Numbered from the stretch's first letter, positions 1-9,745 are shown. The stretch is 32,998 nucleotides of DNA from Pseudomonas sp. LS-2 (GCF_003605735.1 NZ_QXTJ01000015.1:24515-57512); one strand, 5' to 3'. The notes: a model not told the origin generated them from the sequence alone. Made by a program: numbers and translations.

Positions 1-349
1 CCACGCAGTAATCACCGGCTTTGAGCGGACGCTTTTCTTCGGAGTACGGCAGCAGCAGATCCTTGGGCAGGCCCCAGTCCAGGAAAATGCCGATGCTGTT
101 GACTTCAACGACTTTCAGACTTGCAAACTCACCCACTTGAACTTTGGGTTTTTCAGTGGTGGCGATCAATTTGTCGTCACTGTCCAGATAAATAAAGACG
201 TTGAGCCAGTCTTCATCTTCGCTGGGAATATCTTTGGGAATATAACGGTTGGGCAGCAATATTTCGCCGTCCTGCGCACCGTCAAGATACAAACCGAAGT
301 TGGTATGTTTCACCACTTGCAAACTGTTGTAGCGCCCGACTAAAGCCAT
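1..349 (-). CDS. CvfB-type S1 RNA-binding protein, 3' part cut by window edge
   Basis: This is the N-terminal 116 residues of a protein whose remainder lies left of the window. The start is the ATG complementary to 347-349, giving MALVGRYNSLQVVKHTNFG. Two consecutive beta-rich S1-like repeats are visible, each with a G-x-[YF]-L-D pattern (FGLYLDGAQDGEILLP near residues 18-33 and IGIFLDWGLPKDLLLP near 85-100). This tandem arrangement is typical of the CvfB/YitL family, which binds RNA and in Gram-positives affects virulence gene expression; its role in Pseudomonas is not established by sequence. The gene reads leftward, away from the small gene at 730. The family call is recognition by eye; the C-terminal winged helix expected for the family cannot be checked here. 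Confidence 0.8.
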   Translation of the reverse strand, partial: MALVGRYNSLQVVKHTNFGLYLDGAQDGEILLPNRYIPKDIPSEDEDWLNVFIYLDSDDKLIATTEKPKVQVGEFASLKVVEVNSIGIFLDWGLPKDLLLPYSEEKRPLKAGDYCV

Positions 350-729
350 GTCCAAATACCCTCATTGCGTGGGCGGCATTCTACCCGAGTTTGCCCCTGT
401 GTTGCCGGTTACCCGCAACCGCGCTGACAGCGTCATCCGCAGGCCTTGAAAATCAAGGCGTTGCTCGCCAGGCTGAGCAGAGCCCCCCCGCTTACCGGGC
501 CACTCGTCAGATCATCGAGGGGCAATCCGAGGGAATCTGCGCTAATTCGCCCGACCTTTCGACTCAAAACTTGGCAGTTAAAACAGGCATTTACGCGACC
601 TCAGGCGAAATAATTTGCGTGATCACGATTAATCGGTCTATGGTCTCGCGCCAATATTTACCAAGCAATTTCCTGACGATTCCGATATGATGGCCGGCCG
701 TATTAATTTTATATAGGTTAATAGCAGCC
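350..729. other. Intergenic region between divergent genes
   Basis: This 380-base stretch separates the leftward CvfB-type gene from the rightward small gene at 730. I see no credible coding frame. The right half becomes AT-rich (about 690-725) just before the downstream start, and TATGAT at 686-691 and TATATA near 712 resemble -10 boxes, but neither has a convincing -35 partner at the right distance. Confidence 0.4.
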
Positions 730-909
730 ATGCGCGTAAAAGCATCCAACTCGAAAGCCAAGCCAGCTCCTGCCGTTGAGACCAGCGATTCGATCAACGC
801 ACAAATCGCGGCTTTCCTGAAATCCGGCGGCGAAATCCAGCAGATCGCCAAAGGCGTCAGCGGCCAGACCTTCGGCCCATCCAAACAAATCTCCCTCGGT
901 AAAAAGTAA
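730..909 (+). CDS. Small conserved-looking 59-residue basic protein
   Basis: The frame encodes 59 residues from ATG at 730 to TAA at 907-909. The N-terminal third is rich in Lys, Ala, Ser and Pro and probably disordered; a helix follows (SINAQIAAFLKSGGEIQQIA), then a GVSGQTFGPSK tail. No signal peptide or membrane helix is present. I do not recognise a named family. The layout, a disordered basic tail plus one amphipathic helix, would suit a small nucleic-acid or protein partner, but that is inference. Codon use is like its core neighbours. A good Shine-Dalgarno sequence is not obvious; the AT-rich leader may be the promoter region. Confidence 0.6.
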   Translation: MRVKASNSKAKPAPAVETSDSINAQIAAFLKSGGEIQQIAKGVSGQTFGPSKQISLGKK

Positions 910-1095
910 ATCTTTCCCCGCCTCTGCGGTCGACATCCAGGCGCTTTGATCACAAAGCGCCAGGTCCATCGCTCCCCCGCTTCGACAAACCTCTGCTTTA
1001 CTGTCTCGACACAGCTCGCTCGTCCAGCACTGGCCGCAACGAACAGACAGACCGGACGATGCCCTGATTACCAGACGTCTCTGCGGAAACCCGAT

Positions 1096-1581
1096 ATGAA
1101 GAAATGGATGTTTTTCGGTGCCCTGCTCTGCCTCGGCCTGGGCGGTTGTGCGACACGCGGTTGTGATACCTCAACGGTCGGCAGTCCTTGCCGGGCCGAC
1201 TATCTGCTCTATCAGAACGACATGCTGCAAGCCAAGCTGCTGATCAACGAACGCCGCCAGGAAAACTATGAGCTGGCCAGCGCGCTGCTCAAACGCGCCG
1301 CTCGGCAAGACAACACTGGCGAGGCCGAGTTTTATCAGGCCGTGCTGCTGCTTCGGCTCAATGCCGATGAGGCTCAGGTCAATGACATGTTGCAGGACTC
1401 CGCCAACCGCAAATATCCGCTGGCCATTGCCCTGCTCGCTCAACAGGCGGGCATGCGTGATCAGGAAAAGGCTCGCGCATACCGCCTGAAATACGACGAA
1501 CTGGATGTCGCCAAGAGTGGTTATCCCTCGTTTCCCCAAGCCCTGGTCGTGGTTAACCGCCTGGTTTCCAACAATAAGTGA
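1096..1581 (+). CDS. Small outer-membrane-type lipoprotein, unknown function
   Basis: The protein has 161 residues counted from ATG 1096; an upstream in-frame start is unlikely because the lipoprotein signal begins here. The N-terminus is a classic lipoprotein signal (MKKWMFFGALLCLGLGG-C) with the lipobox LGGC and Cys18 as the acylated residue. Residues after the Cys (ATRGC) lack the Asp at +2 that would retain it in the inner membrane, so outer-membrane sorting is likely. The mature part is alpha-helical, with tetratricopeptide-like or Sel1-like spacing of Ala and Leu (ELASALLKRAARQ, YPLAIALLAQQAG). Three extra Cys lie in the mature protein near its start. It stands alone between short gaps. 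I do not recognise a named family. Confidence 0.8.
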   Translation: MKKWMFFGALLCLGLGGCATRGCDTSTVGSPCRADYLLYQNDMLQAKLLINERRQENYELASALLKRAARQDNTGEAEFYQAVLLLRLNADEAQVNDMLQDSANRKYPLAIALLAQQAGMRDQEKARAYRLKYDELDVAKSGYPSFPQALVVVNRLVSNNK

Positions 1582-1742
1582 TCGCAAAGTTCACTTTTCG
1601 CTTAGCCAATCGACCAGCGGTAGATTGAACCGCGGATTCAACGGTATCCTTGCGAGGCTCTAGCTCGCGGTTCCTATCGGGCCCTTGGCATTTCGATACG
1701 ACACCTTCGATCCCACTCCTCAGAATCTCAAAGGAGTGAAGC

Positions 1743-2486
1743 ATGCCTTATGCTCGCTGTTTTACACGCTGGACCGGCGCAGTGCTGACCTGCGCGGCGC
1801 TTGTCTACCAGCCCGCCAGTGCCCAGGTGCTGGAGCGGGACGTGGGTGACTTCAGCCTCAAGCTGGGCACGACGCCCAGCCGCACCATGGCACAGGGGCT
1901 GGTAACGCCAAGTACTGGCGATACTGCCTTCCATGGCGGGCTGGACCTGACCCACGAAAGCGGTTTCTATTTCGGTCAGTGGTCGCCGAGCGCCGGGCTT
2001 TCACCGGACACGACCCTCGAAGTCGATTCCTACATGGGCTTCAAGAAACCGTTCGACAAGACCCTGGGCTATGAGCTCGGGGTCATTCGTTACAGCTACC
2101 CCAACACTGACCAGATCGACAGCCACGAGCTGTACGCCGGTTTTCGCATCTTCGACAGTCGCATCGGCACCGCCGTGAGCACCGACGCGGGACGCCAGGA
2201 CAGCACGCTGTTTCTGGACCTCGGTGCGCTGGCGTCGCTGGGCCTGGACCTGCGCGTGCAATACGGCAATCACCAACTGGACTCCCCGGCGGTCATTGAC
2301 GGTGGCGGCATGGTCAGCGCGTACAGCGATTGGTCGCTCAACGTATCCAAGCCGTGGCTGGGTATGGACATGAATCTGATGTACAGCGGTTCGAGTCTCA
2401 ATGGCGCCGACTGCAGCGCTTACAGCGGCCACAACAGCCAGTGTGAAAGTGCCGTGACGCTCAAGGTCGTGCGTTCGTTTTTCTGA
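1743..2486 (+). CDS. TorF-family putative porin
   Basis: This 247-residue protein starts at ATG 1743 behind a strong Shine-Dalgarno sequence (AAAGGAG, 1730-1736). Residues 1-27 form a Sec signal peptide ending in PASA-Q. The mature chain is made of alternating hydrophobic/polar beta strands and ends in a terminal Phe (VVRSFF), as expected for an outer-membrane beta barrel folded by BAM. The pattern 'GLDLTHESGFYFGQWSPSA' near residue 60 is characteristic of the TorF/TIGR02001 family of putative porins in proteobacteria. Substrate is unknown. Two Cys near the C-terminus (DCSAYSGHNSQC) could form a loop disulfide. The family call is by recognition, not alignment. Confidence 0.8.
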   Translation: MPYARCFTRWTGAVLTCAALVYQPASAQVLERDVGDFSLKLGTTPSRTMAQGLVTPSTGDTAFHGGLDLTHESGFYFGQWSPSAGLSPDTTLEVDSYMGFKKPFDKTLGYELGVIRYSYPNTDQIDSHELYAGFRIFDSRIGTAVSTDAGRQDSTLFLDLGALASLGLDLRVQYGNHQLDSPAVIDGGGMVSAYSDWSLNVSKPWLGMDMNLMYSGSSLNGADCSAYSGHNSQCESAVTLKVVRSFF

Positions 2487-2548
2487 TGGGCTGAACTGGT
2501 GCCCCCTTACCGGCTCTATACTGGGAGACGAACCGGCAAGGAGCTGTC

Positions 2549-3421
2549 ATGCGTATCGTGTTGAGGGGCTTTATTTCGCTGTGGCTGGGCCTGATTCTGC
2601 TGACAGGCTGCAGTCAGATAGGCCTCACGTACCGGCATCTTGATCTGATCATCCCCTGGTCGCTCAACGATTACCTGGACATGAACGCCACGCAAAAAGA
2701 CTGGCTCGACGAGCGTCTCAAGGAGCACCTGAGCTGGCACTGCACCACACAGATTCCCGGTTACCTGACGTGGCTCGATCGTTTGCAAGGCATGGTCGAA
2801 ACCAATCAGGTCAACGAAACGCAACTCAAGGCGCGCACCGCCGAAGCACGGCAGGCGATTGCCACTATCTCGCAGGAAATCACCCCATCGGCCGTCCAGT
2901 TGCTGCGTCAGCTCAATGATCAGCAGGTGGCCGAAATGCAAGCGGCGTTTGCCAAGGATCGGGACAAGCACGAAGCGGACTTCGTCGATCAGCCACTGGA
3001 TCGGCAGATTCGTGATCGCGCCCAGCGTATGGAGAAACGTCTGAGTGCCTGGATAGGCAAACTGAGCCCTGTGCAAAAAGACCGCGTGTTGCAATGGTCG
3101 ACGTCCCTGGGCGAACAGAACCGACTGTGGATCGACAACCGCGCCCACTGGCAGTCGTTGCTGGTGACGGCGGTCAAACAACGCCAGGCACCGGATTTCG
3201 ATAATAAGATCGCTCGCTTGCTACAAGATCGTGAAACCTTCTGGACCCCCGAATACCGCGAAGCCTATGACCACACCGAACAGGCAGCGATTTCTCTGAT
3301 CACCGATTTGATGGCCCAAAGCTCGCCCGAACAACGTGGGAAGCTGCTGGAAAAGATTGCGGATGTACGCAAAGACTTCACCAATCTGAGCTGTTTGAAG
3401 GGGGCAAAGAATCAGGGCTGA
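2549..3421 (+). CDS. DUF6279-type lipoprotein
   Basis: The protein has 290 residues from ATG 2549, with AAGGAG at 2538-2543 as ribosome binding site. The N-terminal signal ends in a lipobox (LLTG-C, Cys21), so it is lipid-anchored in the envelope. The mature part opens with a conserved-looking block (YRHLDLIIPWSLNDYLDM), then helical segments with many charged residues and a CTTQIPGYL motif. This order matches the DUF6279 lipoproteins common in gamma-proteobacteria; no biochemical role is known to me. The gene follows the porin gene by 62 bases, so co-transcription is possible though the gap is enough for its own promoter. Confidence 0.8.
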   Translation: MRIVLRGFISLWLGLILLTGCSQIGLTYRHLDLIIPWSLNDYLDMNATQKDWLDERLKEHLSWHCTTQIPGYLTWLDRLQGMVETNQVNETQLKARTAEARQAIATISQEITPSAVQLLRQLNDQQVAEMQAAFAKDRDKHEADFVDQPLDRQIRDRAQRMEKRLSAWIGKLSPVQKDRVLQWSTSLGEQNRLWIDNRAHWQSLLVTAVKQRQAPDFDNKIARLLQDRETFWTPEYREAYDHTEQAAISLITDLMAQSSPEQRGKLLEKIADVRKDFTNLSCLKGAKNQG

Positions 3422-3456
3422 ATCTGGATGGAATTCCGCGAAGCTGCGCATAAACC

Positions 3457-3480
3457 TGTGGGCGCCGGCTTGCTGATGAA
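3457..3480. repeat. Single degenerate REP-like element
   Basis: The 24 bases resemble one arm of the Pseudomonas REP consensus (TGTGGG-GC-GGCTTGCT), but the distal part is diverged (GATGAA in place of CGCGAA). It lies just after the DUF6279 lipoprotein gene. It has no partner in inverted orientation nearby, unlike the doublet at 4454-4540. Confidence 0.45.
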
Positions 3481-3510
3481 GAAACGGGGGAGAGTACGAC
3501 CCTATGAAAC

Positions 3511-3532
3511 GTTTGGGGGTTGCCCCCCAAAC
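3511..3532. terminator. Strong GC-rich hairpin between convergent genes
   Basis: A perfect 9-bp inverted repeat, GTTTGGGGG at 3511-3519 and CCCCCAAAC at 3524-3532, is closed by a four-base loop. It lies between the rightward DUF6279 gene and the leftward gene ending at 3575, where a two-way terminator is expected. There is no T-run on either side, so it may act as a transcript 3'-end stabiliser rather than a textbook terminator. Confidence 0.5.
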
Positions 3533-3574
3533 ATAGAATCTCCCACATTAATTTTCAGCGTTCGCCAGACTGCC

Positions 3575-3985
3575 CTAGGCCACCTGCGCTTTGGATGAGA
3601 CCTCATCGAACGTCACCGGATCCAGCGCGTCGGCCTGTTCATCCAGCACCTGACGCGGATGGTCGTTGCCGGGAATGCTGCTGTCGATCATCGCCAGCAA
3701 GCTTGATCCACGCGGCGTCAGGATAAAGTTTTCGCCGTTGCCACCCTCTTCCTCCGGCCGCGATTCAATGAAACCGCGCTTGAACAACAACGCCTCAAGG
3801 TCAGCCGCTTCCATCTTCAACGTATCCAGATTGCCGGTACTCTGGCCTTCAGCAGCCTTGGCTGCCGCGAACTCTTCAGCGTATTTGCGAGGAACGAACG
3901 GTTTGTCGGCGCTGTTTTGTACTTCATGCAGCAGACGCTCGATCAAATCCCAGTCGTAGCTTTTCTCGTCAGATGCATCAGACAT
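3575..3985 (-). CDS. Predicted small winged-helix-type regulator, unknown targets
   Basis: I start the gene at the ATG complementary to 3983-3985, giving MSDASDEKSYDWDLIERLL, because GGAGGT stands eight bases before it; an upstream in-frame ATG at 4030 has no such signal. The 136-residue acidic protein has helices followed by a hydrophobic turn and a wing-like segment (EALLFKRGFIESRPEEE...FILTPRGSSLLAMID), the pattern of a winged-helix fold ('x-L-T-x-x-G' at the wing end). Such proteins are often labelled transcriptional regulators in Pseudomonas. The DNA target is unknown. A regulatory role is inferred from fold pattern only. Confidence 0.65.
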   Translation of the reverse strand: MSDASDEKSYDWDLIERLLHEVQNSADKPFVPRKYAEEFAAAKAAEGQSTGNLDTLKMEAADLEALLFKRGFIESRPEEEGGNGENFILTPRGSSLLAMIDSSIPGNDHPRQVLDEQADALDPVTFDEVSSKAQVA

Positions 3986-4166
3986 ATTCCAACCTCCAGC
4001 AGAGATGAAAGACCCGTGACGTCCGGTCATCGGGATGAGTGCTCAAAGGTTGTGACATGAGGCATTGATAGCCGTTCAGCCCTCGAGCTCAGCGGTCGAA
4101 GGCTGAACTTTTGCCCTCGCCGCGCCCTCCATTTCAGTAAGCCCGCAATGGTTACAGAGGCAAATC

Positions 4167-4442
4167 ATGAAAACCCTGATGAGTTTTACGGTCGCGCTCA
4201 CCCTGGTAGCGGCTGCGCCGGTCTGGGCCTGTACGCCGGAAGAAGCCGAGGCCAAACGCGAACAACTGGCGCAGGAGGTGCAACGCCTGACACAGCAGAA
4301 CCCCGCCAAGGCCAAGGAGTTGAATCAGGAAATAAAGGACATGCAACTGGAGACCGCCAGCAAGGATGTGCCGGACAAATGCCAGTTGATCGATCAGCGA
4401 TTGAAAGAAATGGATGAGGCGGCGAAGAAGGCGCAGGGGTGA
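4167..4442 (+). CDS. Small periplasmic coiled-coil protein
   Basis: The protein has 91 residues. Residues 1-21 are a cleavable signal (MKTLMSFTVALTLVAAAPVWA) ending at an A-x-A site directly before C22. The mature part is a charged helix rich in Glu, Gln, Ala and Lys (EEAEAKREQLAQEVQRL), which should form a coiled coil. Cys22 and Cys72 (DKCQLID) could make a disulfide in the periplasm. The ATG at 4167 lies after GAGGCAAATC, which gives an acceptable ribosome binding site. No named family is recognised and function is unknown. Confidence 0.7.
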   Translation: MKTLMSFTVALTLVAAAPVWACTPEEAEAKREQLAQEVQRLTQQNPAKAKELNQEIKDMQLETASKDVPDKCQLIDQRLKEMDEAAKKAQG

Positions 4443-4453
4443 GGCGATGGATG

Positions 4454-4540
4454 TGTAGGAGCGCGCTTGCCCGCGACAGCACTATGTCAGGCTGATTTAC
4501 CGCCACAGACATGATGCAATCGCGGGCAAGCGCACCTACA
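4454..4540. repeat. REP doublet (REPIN) of Pseudomonas type
   Basis: The left arm at 4454-4476 begins TGTAGGAGCGCGCTTGCCCG, and a right arm in inverted orientation at 4520-4540 ends GGGCAAGCGCACCTACA. Each arm holds the REP core GC-G-GCTTGC-CGCGA and its own small palindrome. The pair faces inward around a 43-base spacer, the usual layout of a REPIN mobilised in trans by a RAYT transposase. It lies between the 3' ends of two convergent genes, as REPs usually do. No RAYT gene is in the window. Confidence 0.9.
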
Positions 4541-4552
4541 AGAACGGGTTGT

Positions 4553-5893
<1,341 letters not shown>

Positions 5894-6068
5894 GGGTGTT
5901 ACCTCGGCGGAATACAAAAAAACAGTCGCATAGGGTACCGGTTTAAGCCGCTTTCGCCGAGTTTCTTTACCTCGAAGGGCCTATTTTGTTACGGGATCTG
6001 CGCTGTAATGCTTTCTTCGCGGCAACAGTGCTCTAATCGCGCCCTTTTCCCAAGGAGATCCAGCGCCC

Positions 6069-6851
6069 ATGGACATCAACCCCTTCTGGCAACGCGTCCA
6101 GCAACTCTGGGACCTGCTCGAACATCAGCCAATGCTGCGCACCTCGCTGGGGCTGCTGACGCTGCTGCTTGCAGCCCTGGCGATGGGGCGCCTGGTGCGT
6201 TTCGTCATCCTCTCGGCGATGAAAGCCTTGGGACGTCAGCCCGCGCTGTTCTGGCTCAACGACTTTCTGCACAACAAGGTTTTCCACCGCCTGGCGCAGG
6301 TGACGCCTTCACTGGTGATCCAGTTCGGGCTCAATCTGGTGCCGGACCTCAGCGCCACCGCCAGCCACGTGCTAGGCAATATCGCTCTGGCATTCACCAT
6401 CCTGTTCATGATGCTGACCCTGGGCGCCCTGCTCAACGCCATGCTCGACATCTACGCCCGCACCGAACATGCCCGTACCCGCTCGATCAAGGGCTACGTG
6501 CAGCTGGCGAAGATGATTCTGTACGTCTTCGCCAGCATCATCATCGTCGCCACCCTGATCGACCGTTCGCCGCTCTTGCTGCTGTCAGGGCTGGGCGCGA
6601 TGTCAGCGGTGATCCTGTTGGTCTACAAGGACACCCTGCTGTCGTTCGTCGCCAGCGTGCAACTGACCAGCAACGACATGCTGCGGGTCGGCGACTGGAT
6701 CGAAATGCCGCAAGTCGGGGCCGACGGCGATGTGGTGGACATCACGCTGCACACCGTCAAAGTGCAGAATTTCGACAAGACCATCGTCTCGATCCCGACC
6801 TGGCGCCTGATGTCCGAGTCGTTCAAGAACTCGATCCAAGCACCCCACTAA
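6069..6851 (+). pseudogene. MscS/YbdG-type mechanosensitive channel, truncated at island edge
   Basis: The start at ATG 6069 follows AAGGAGATCC. The protein has hydrophobic helices near residues 22-45, 95-120, 150-170 and 176-195, then the MscS beta domain start (RVGDWIEMPQVGADGDVVDITLHTVKVQNFDKTIVSIPTWRLMSESFKN in part). Full-length YbdG-type channels are about 410-440 residues; after SESFKN one expects W-R-G-M-x-x-S-G-G-R-R. Here the frame instead runs into SIQAPH and a stop, giving 260 residues. The homology ends at about 6831, so I infer insertion of the accessory block here. The missing 3' part was not found elsewhere in the window. Loss of the beta domain should abolish channel assembly. 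Confidence 0.8.
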
Positions 6852-6927
6852 AACTACTATCAGGCCTACAACCCCCTGCAAAGCCTTGACCCTAAAATAG
6901 TAGACATACTCCACATCCTACTACTAT
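6850..6927. repeat. Three ATAGTAG repeats at the left island edge
   Basis: CTACTAT occurs at 6854-6860 and 6921-6927, and its reverse complement ATAGTAG at 6897-6903, all within 75 bases just after the break in the channel gene. The first copy lies inside AAAACTACTAT (6850-6860), which recurs in the same orientation at 23967-23977. Clusters of short repeats at an element edge can be recombinase or transposase binding sites. That reading is inference, since no recombinase gene is present. Confidence 0.35.
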
Positions 6928-7018
6928 CTTAATAGCCCTCTATTACCTGCCCTCCCTGGCAGCCCCCTTGCTCACCTACGTAGCCACCCAGCCGCCAGCC
7001 AACAGCCACCCAGCGACG

Positions 7019-7033
7019 CCCCCCCCCCCGGAG
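7019..7033 (+). promoter_or_regulatory. 11-C tract abutting a Shine-Dalgarno sequence
   Basis: A run of eleven C (7019-7029) is followed at once by GGAG (7030-7033), nine bases before the ATG at 7043. Homopolymer tracts of this length are prone to slippage. In this position slippage would alter the leader; if a TTG at 6968 is used as start, slippage would shift the reading frame. Confidence 0.5.
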
Positions 7034-7042
7034 CCAATTTTG

Positions 7043-7945
7043 ATGGACATGATGCGGTTCAACGATTTCTATCTCCGCCTGTACAAGGGCGACGCCAAGC
7101 AAGACGGCCCGGCCATCTTGGAGGATTTCTACACCCTCTGGCGGGAGGCGGAAAATTCGGGCGTGGACGCGGAGTCTCTCCGCGAAGAAGCAAAGGGCGT
7201 CCTTCAGCGAATCGTGGCCAAGGATTTGTTCTTATTGGCTGCCTGTGAGTGGATCGGGACAAAGGGTCATTTCAAGCTCGGCAAGGCACTGGCTCACGAG
7301 GTTAGCGTCCATTACCTGCAACAGCCTGAGTTACTGAAATTTGCGCTATCCGAAACCACCGAAGAATGCGCCACCACGGTAGCCCGTAGGTTGTGTGCGC
7401 TGGATGTACCGGTAGCTGTTTCGCTCGGATGGGCGCTGAGCATGAGCGAAGACTTACCTCCGAGCCAGCTGATTGCGAGCACCATAGCCAAGGTGACCAA
7501 TTTCCTAGCTACGGAACACCCGGCAACCTGTAAACGCCTTCTGGAATCAAAGTCATCACCGTTTGCTGACTCGCAGGTTGCCCAGCAAATAGCAGAGAGG
7601 CTTGCCACTGAACTCAACGCGTTGGAAGCCTTACCACAGTTAGTCGAGCTCCAGATGTCATCGGAAATGCGCCGGAGCTTCCGCTACCTTCGCCGAAGCG
7701 AAAACCGAGCGGTCACCGAGCAAGCGCAAGGCGAATCCTTCCTGGCCGACATGTTCATGCTCTCGGAGCATTTCAAATACTCCAACCAAGTCGCGCTGGA
7801 GCACCAGAACGATCAGCAAACAGTGGAAACCATTATCCCCATGTTCACTCAAGAGATGAGTGTGGAACTGCCCCAGACCTGGATCGCCGACCCTCTCCTT
7901 TACGGACATATGGTGATGAACCTGTGGAAGGAGGCCGGCCAATGA
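7043..7945 (+). CDS. Unknown helical protein, first gene of candidate two-gene defence operon
   Basis: I start at ATG 7043 (MDMMRFNDFYLRLYKGDAKQ, 300 residues), nine bases after GGAG; a longer frame from TTG 6968 would add a Pro-rich leader encoded by a C-tract and is less likely. The protein looks wholly alpha-helical, with no membrane segment, signal or metal motif. Repeated helical hairpins with Leu/Ala (for example FLLAACEWIG, LPQLVELQMSSEMRRSFRYLRRSENRA) suggest a HEAT- or TPR-like scaffold. The stop codon overlaps the start of the next gene by four bases (ATGA at 7942-7945), so translation is coupled and the two products probably work together. I do not recognise a family. Confidence 0.75.
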   Translation: MDMMRFNDFYLRLYKGDAKQDGPAILEDFYTLWREAENSGVDAESLREEAKGVLQRIVAKDLFLLAACEWIGTKGHFKLGKALAHEVSVHYLQQPELLKFALSETTEECATTVARRLCALDVPVAVSLGWALSMSEDLPPSQLIASTIAKVTNFLATEHPATCKRLLESKSSPFADSQVAQQIAERLATELNALEALPQLVELQMSSEMRRSFRYLRRSENRAVTEQAQGESFLADMFMLSEHFKYSNQVALEHQNDQQTVETIIPMFTQEMSVELPQTWIADPLLYGHMVMNLWKEAGQ

Positions 7946-9627
7946 GTATCCAACTGGTTTTATCCCATTACCTTTCAGGGCTTCGCGAACGCGACGAGTT
8001 AGACGCCCTCCTCCCGGATCTGCTTCAGGCGATGGGCCACTCGGTGCTGAGCCGCGCCCAAGTTGGTGTGAACCAAGGCGGGGTTGACGTGATGTCCACC
8101 AAGGAAAATGAAGAGGGTGACATGGAAGTCTTCATGTTTGTCATCAAATTCGGGAACGTAAACCGAGGTGACTTCTACGGTAGTCAGCAAGCAATCCTTC
8201 CGTCCATCCTCCAGGCATCGACCGAGTACCTCCGGAACCGATTGCCCGAAGCGTTGCGCGGTTTCAAGAAGCGGATCGTCCTTGTCTCAAACGGTGTTCT
8301 GAAACAGGATGCACAGTCGGATTATGCCTCCCTGTCGACCCAGGTAACCGAGATGGCCCCCCTGTGTTCGCTGGATTTTTGGGGTATGGATCAGCTGAGC
8401 CCGTTCATTGAGAAGTATCTCTTTGACGATGCACTGCTGCTCGAAAAAGGTAAATCTGACCTCCGAGCAGCACTGGCAGGCCTGGAAGACACGTACGCCT
8501 CATTCTCCAGGTTCGTGCGGTTCGTCGATGATTGCTTGAGCGCCAGGGAAGATGACCAGGACATTTCTGACACTTCTCGTCGGAGCCGTTTCTATAAACG
8601 CTCGGCTGCAGCGGCGGTGGGATGGGCAGTGCTGCTGGTATGGGGCGAAAGTGAAGGTAACCAAAAGCCAGGGGTTCTGGCAGGTGAATACCTCTTACTG
8701 CGCCTTTGGGGCGAATCGGTCAAGCGGGGGCTGCAGAATGAGGCTCAGTTCACCAAGAGATTCGAAACACTTGCTCAGCTCCACGCCGATGCCCTGCTGC
8801 GCTACTACGAACGCGTGATGCCGTCACTTCTAAACCGCCGGAACATGCTCCGGTACCGCCCTGATCACGTGCTCTATATGGACTTGATCTGCGAAGAGCT
8901 GGGCCGGTTGGGCACCACGATTCTTCTGCTCTTAGCTCTGAAGTCCGATCGGAAAAGCGTGGTGGCCGCGCATGGGTGTTTGGTGTACCTCGTCAACGAA
9001 CACAACGGCTGTCTCCTGCCGGTCTATGACGGACAGGCCATCGATCTCTCGCTTGCTATGGGGGCGATCATGGCAACTGGTGACAACACCAGCACACGCT
9101 TTATGCTTCAGGAATGTATAGATCGCTTCGACACAGCTCTAAGGCAGAACAGAGTCATGCCTGTAGACACTGATGACCTGGAAGACGCATTGGCGTTGCA
9201 CTACAGAAAGGAACCTGACAAGGCTCGATTCTTCAAAACCACGACGCTCGTGCCAATGCTAGGAACCATGGCAGCCGTGCTGGGTGATCAGGACTGCCTC
9301 ACCCAGCTGTCTGATGAGATTATCCCGAGATTAAAAGGCGTGACCAAGGAGCGCTGGTACCCTCAAAGAGCGCTGGAGACACTGGTTTGCTCCGATGCCT
9401 ACGTGAATGGTGTTGGGATATCACGAGGCCTTTCCGGCTTCCAGCCATCACCAGCTGAGGAGCTGGAGGCATCTCTGAAGGTGCCTGAAAAGGCCGCGCT
9501 CCCCGAAGATTTTGCTTGGCACGGCACTCCCTGGGAAGTATTAATTGCACTTTCGGCAAGGTTGCACCGCCACCCTGTACCGACTTGGTACCTGGCGAAG
9601 CTCGCGGGATTACAGCGATCGTCATAA
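7942..9627 (+). CDS. Unknown 561-residue protein with Mrr-like N-terminal domain
   Basis: The ATG at 7942 overlaps the previous stop. Residues 18-75 follow the restriction-endonuclease-like (PD-(D/E)XK, Mrr) pattern: ELDALLPDLLQAMGHSV, then GGVDV with Asp49, then a beta strand VFMFVIKFG with Lys69. The acidic or Gln residue usual two positions before the Lys is Val67, so the site may be altered or inactive. Residues 108-165 look like a second alpha/beta part (RIVLVSNGVL...LDFWGMDQLSPFI). The remaining 400 residues are helical, without recognised motifs. The coupling to the helical partner protein and the position at the island edge suggest a defence role; that is inference from context. No known system is matched by eye. 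Confidence 0.75.
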   Translation: MSIQLVLSHYLSGLRERDELDALLPDLLQAMGHSVLSRAQVGVNQGGVDVMSTKENEEGDMEVFMFVIKFGNVNRGDFYGSQQAILPSILQASTEYLRNRLPEALRGFKKRIVLVSNGVLKQDAQSDYASLSTQVTEMAPLCSLDFWGMDQLSPFIEKYLFDDALLLEKGKSDLRAALAGLEDTYASFSRFVRFVDDCLSAREDDQDISDTSRRSRFYKRSAAAAVGWAVLLVWGESEGNQKPGVLAGEYLLLRLWGESVKRGLQNEAQFTKRFETLAQLHADALLRYYERVMPSLLNRRNMLRYRPDHVLYMDLICEELGRLGTTILLLLALKSDRKSVVAAHGCLVYLVNEHNGCLLPVYDGQAIDLSLAMGAIMATGDNTSTRFMLQECIDRFDTALRQNRVMPVDTDDLEDALALHYRKEPDKARFFKTTTLVPMLGTMAAVLGDQDCLTQLSDEIIPRLKGVTKERWYPQRALETLVCSDAYVNGVGISRGLSGFQPSPAEELEASLKVPEKAALPEDFAWHGTPWEVLIALSARLHRHPVPTWYLAKLAGLQRSS

Positions 9628-9745
9628 TACGGCTCGACCCATCCACCATTTCAATCCATAGCAAGGCTAGGCCAGACCTACACCACATTGGGAGGTAGAC
9701 TGCCCCTACTCCGAAGCATGGAAATTGCAAAATTAAGGCTAACCC

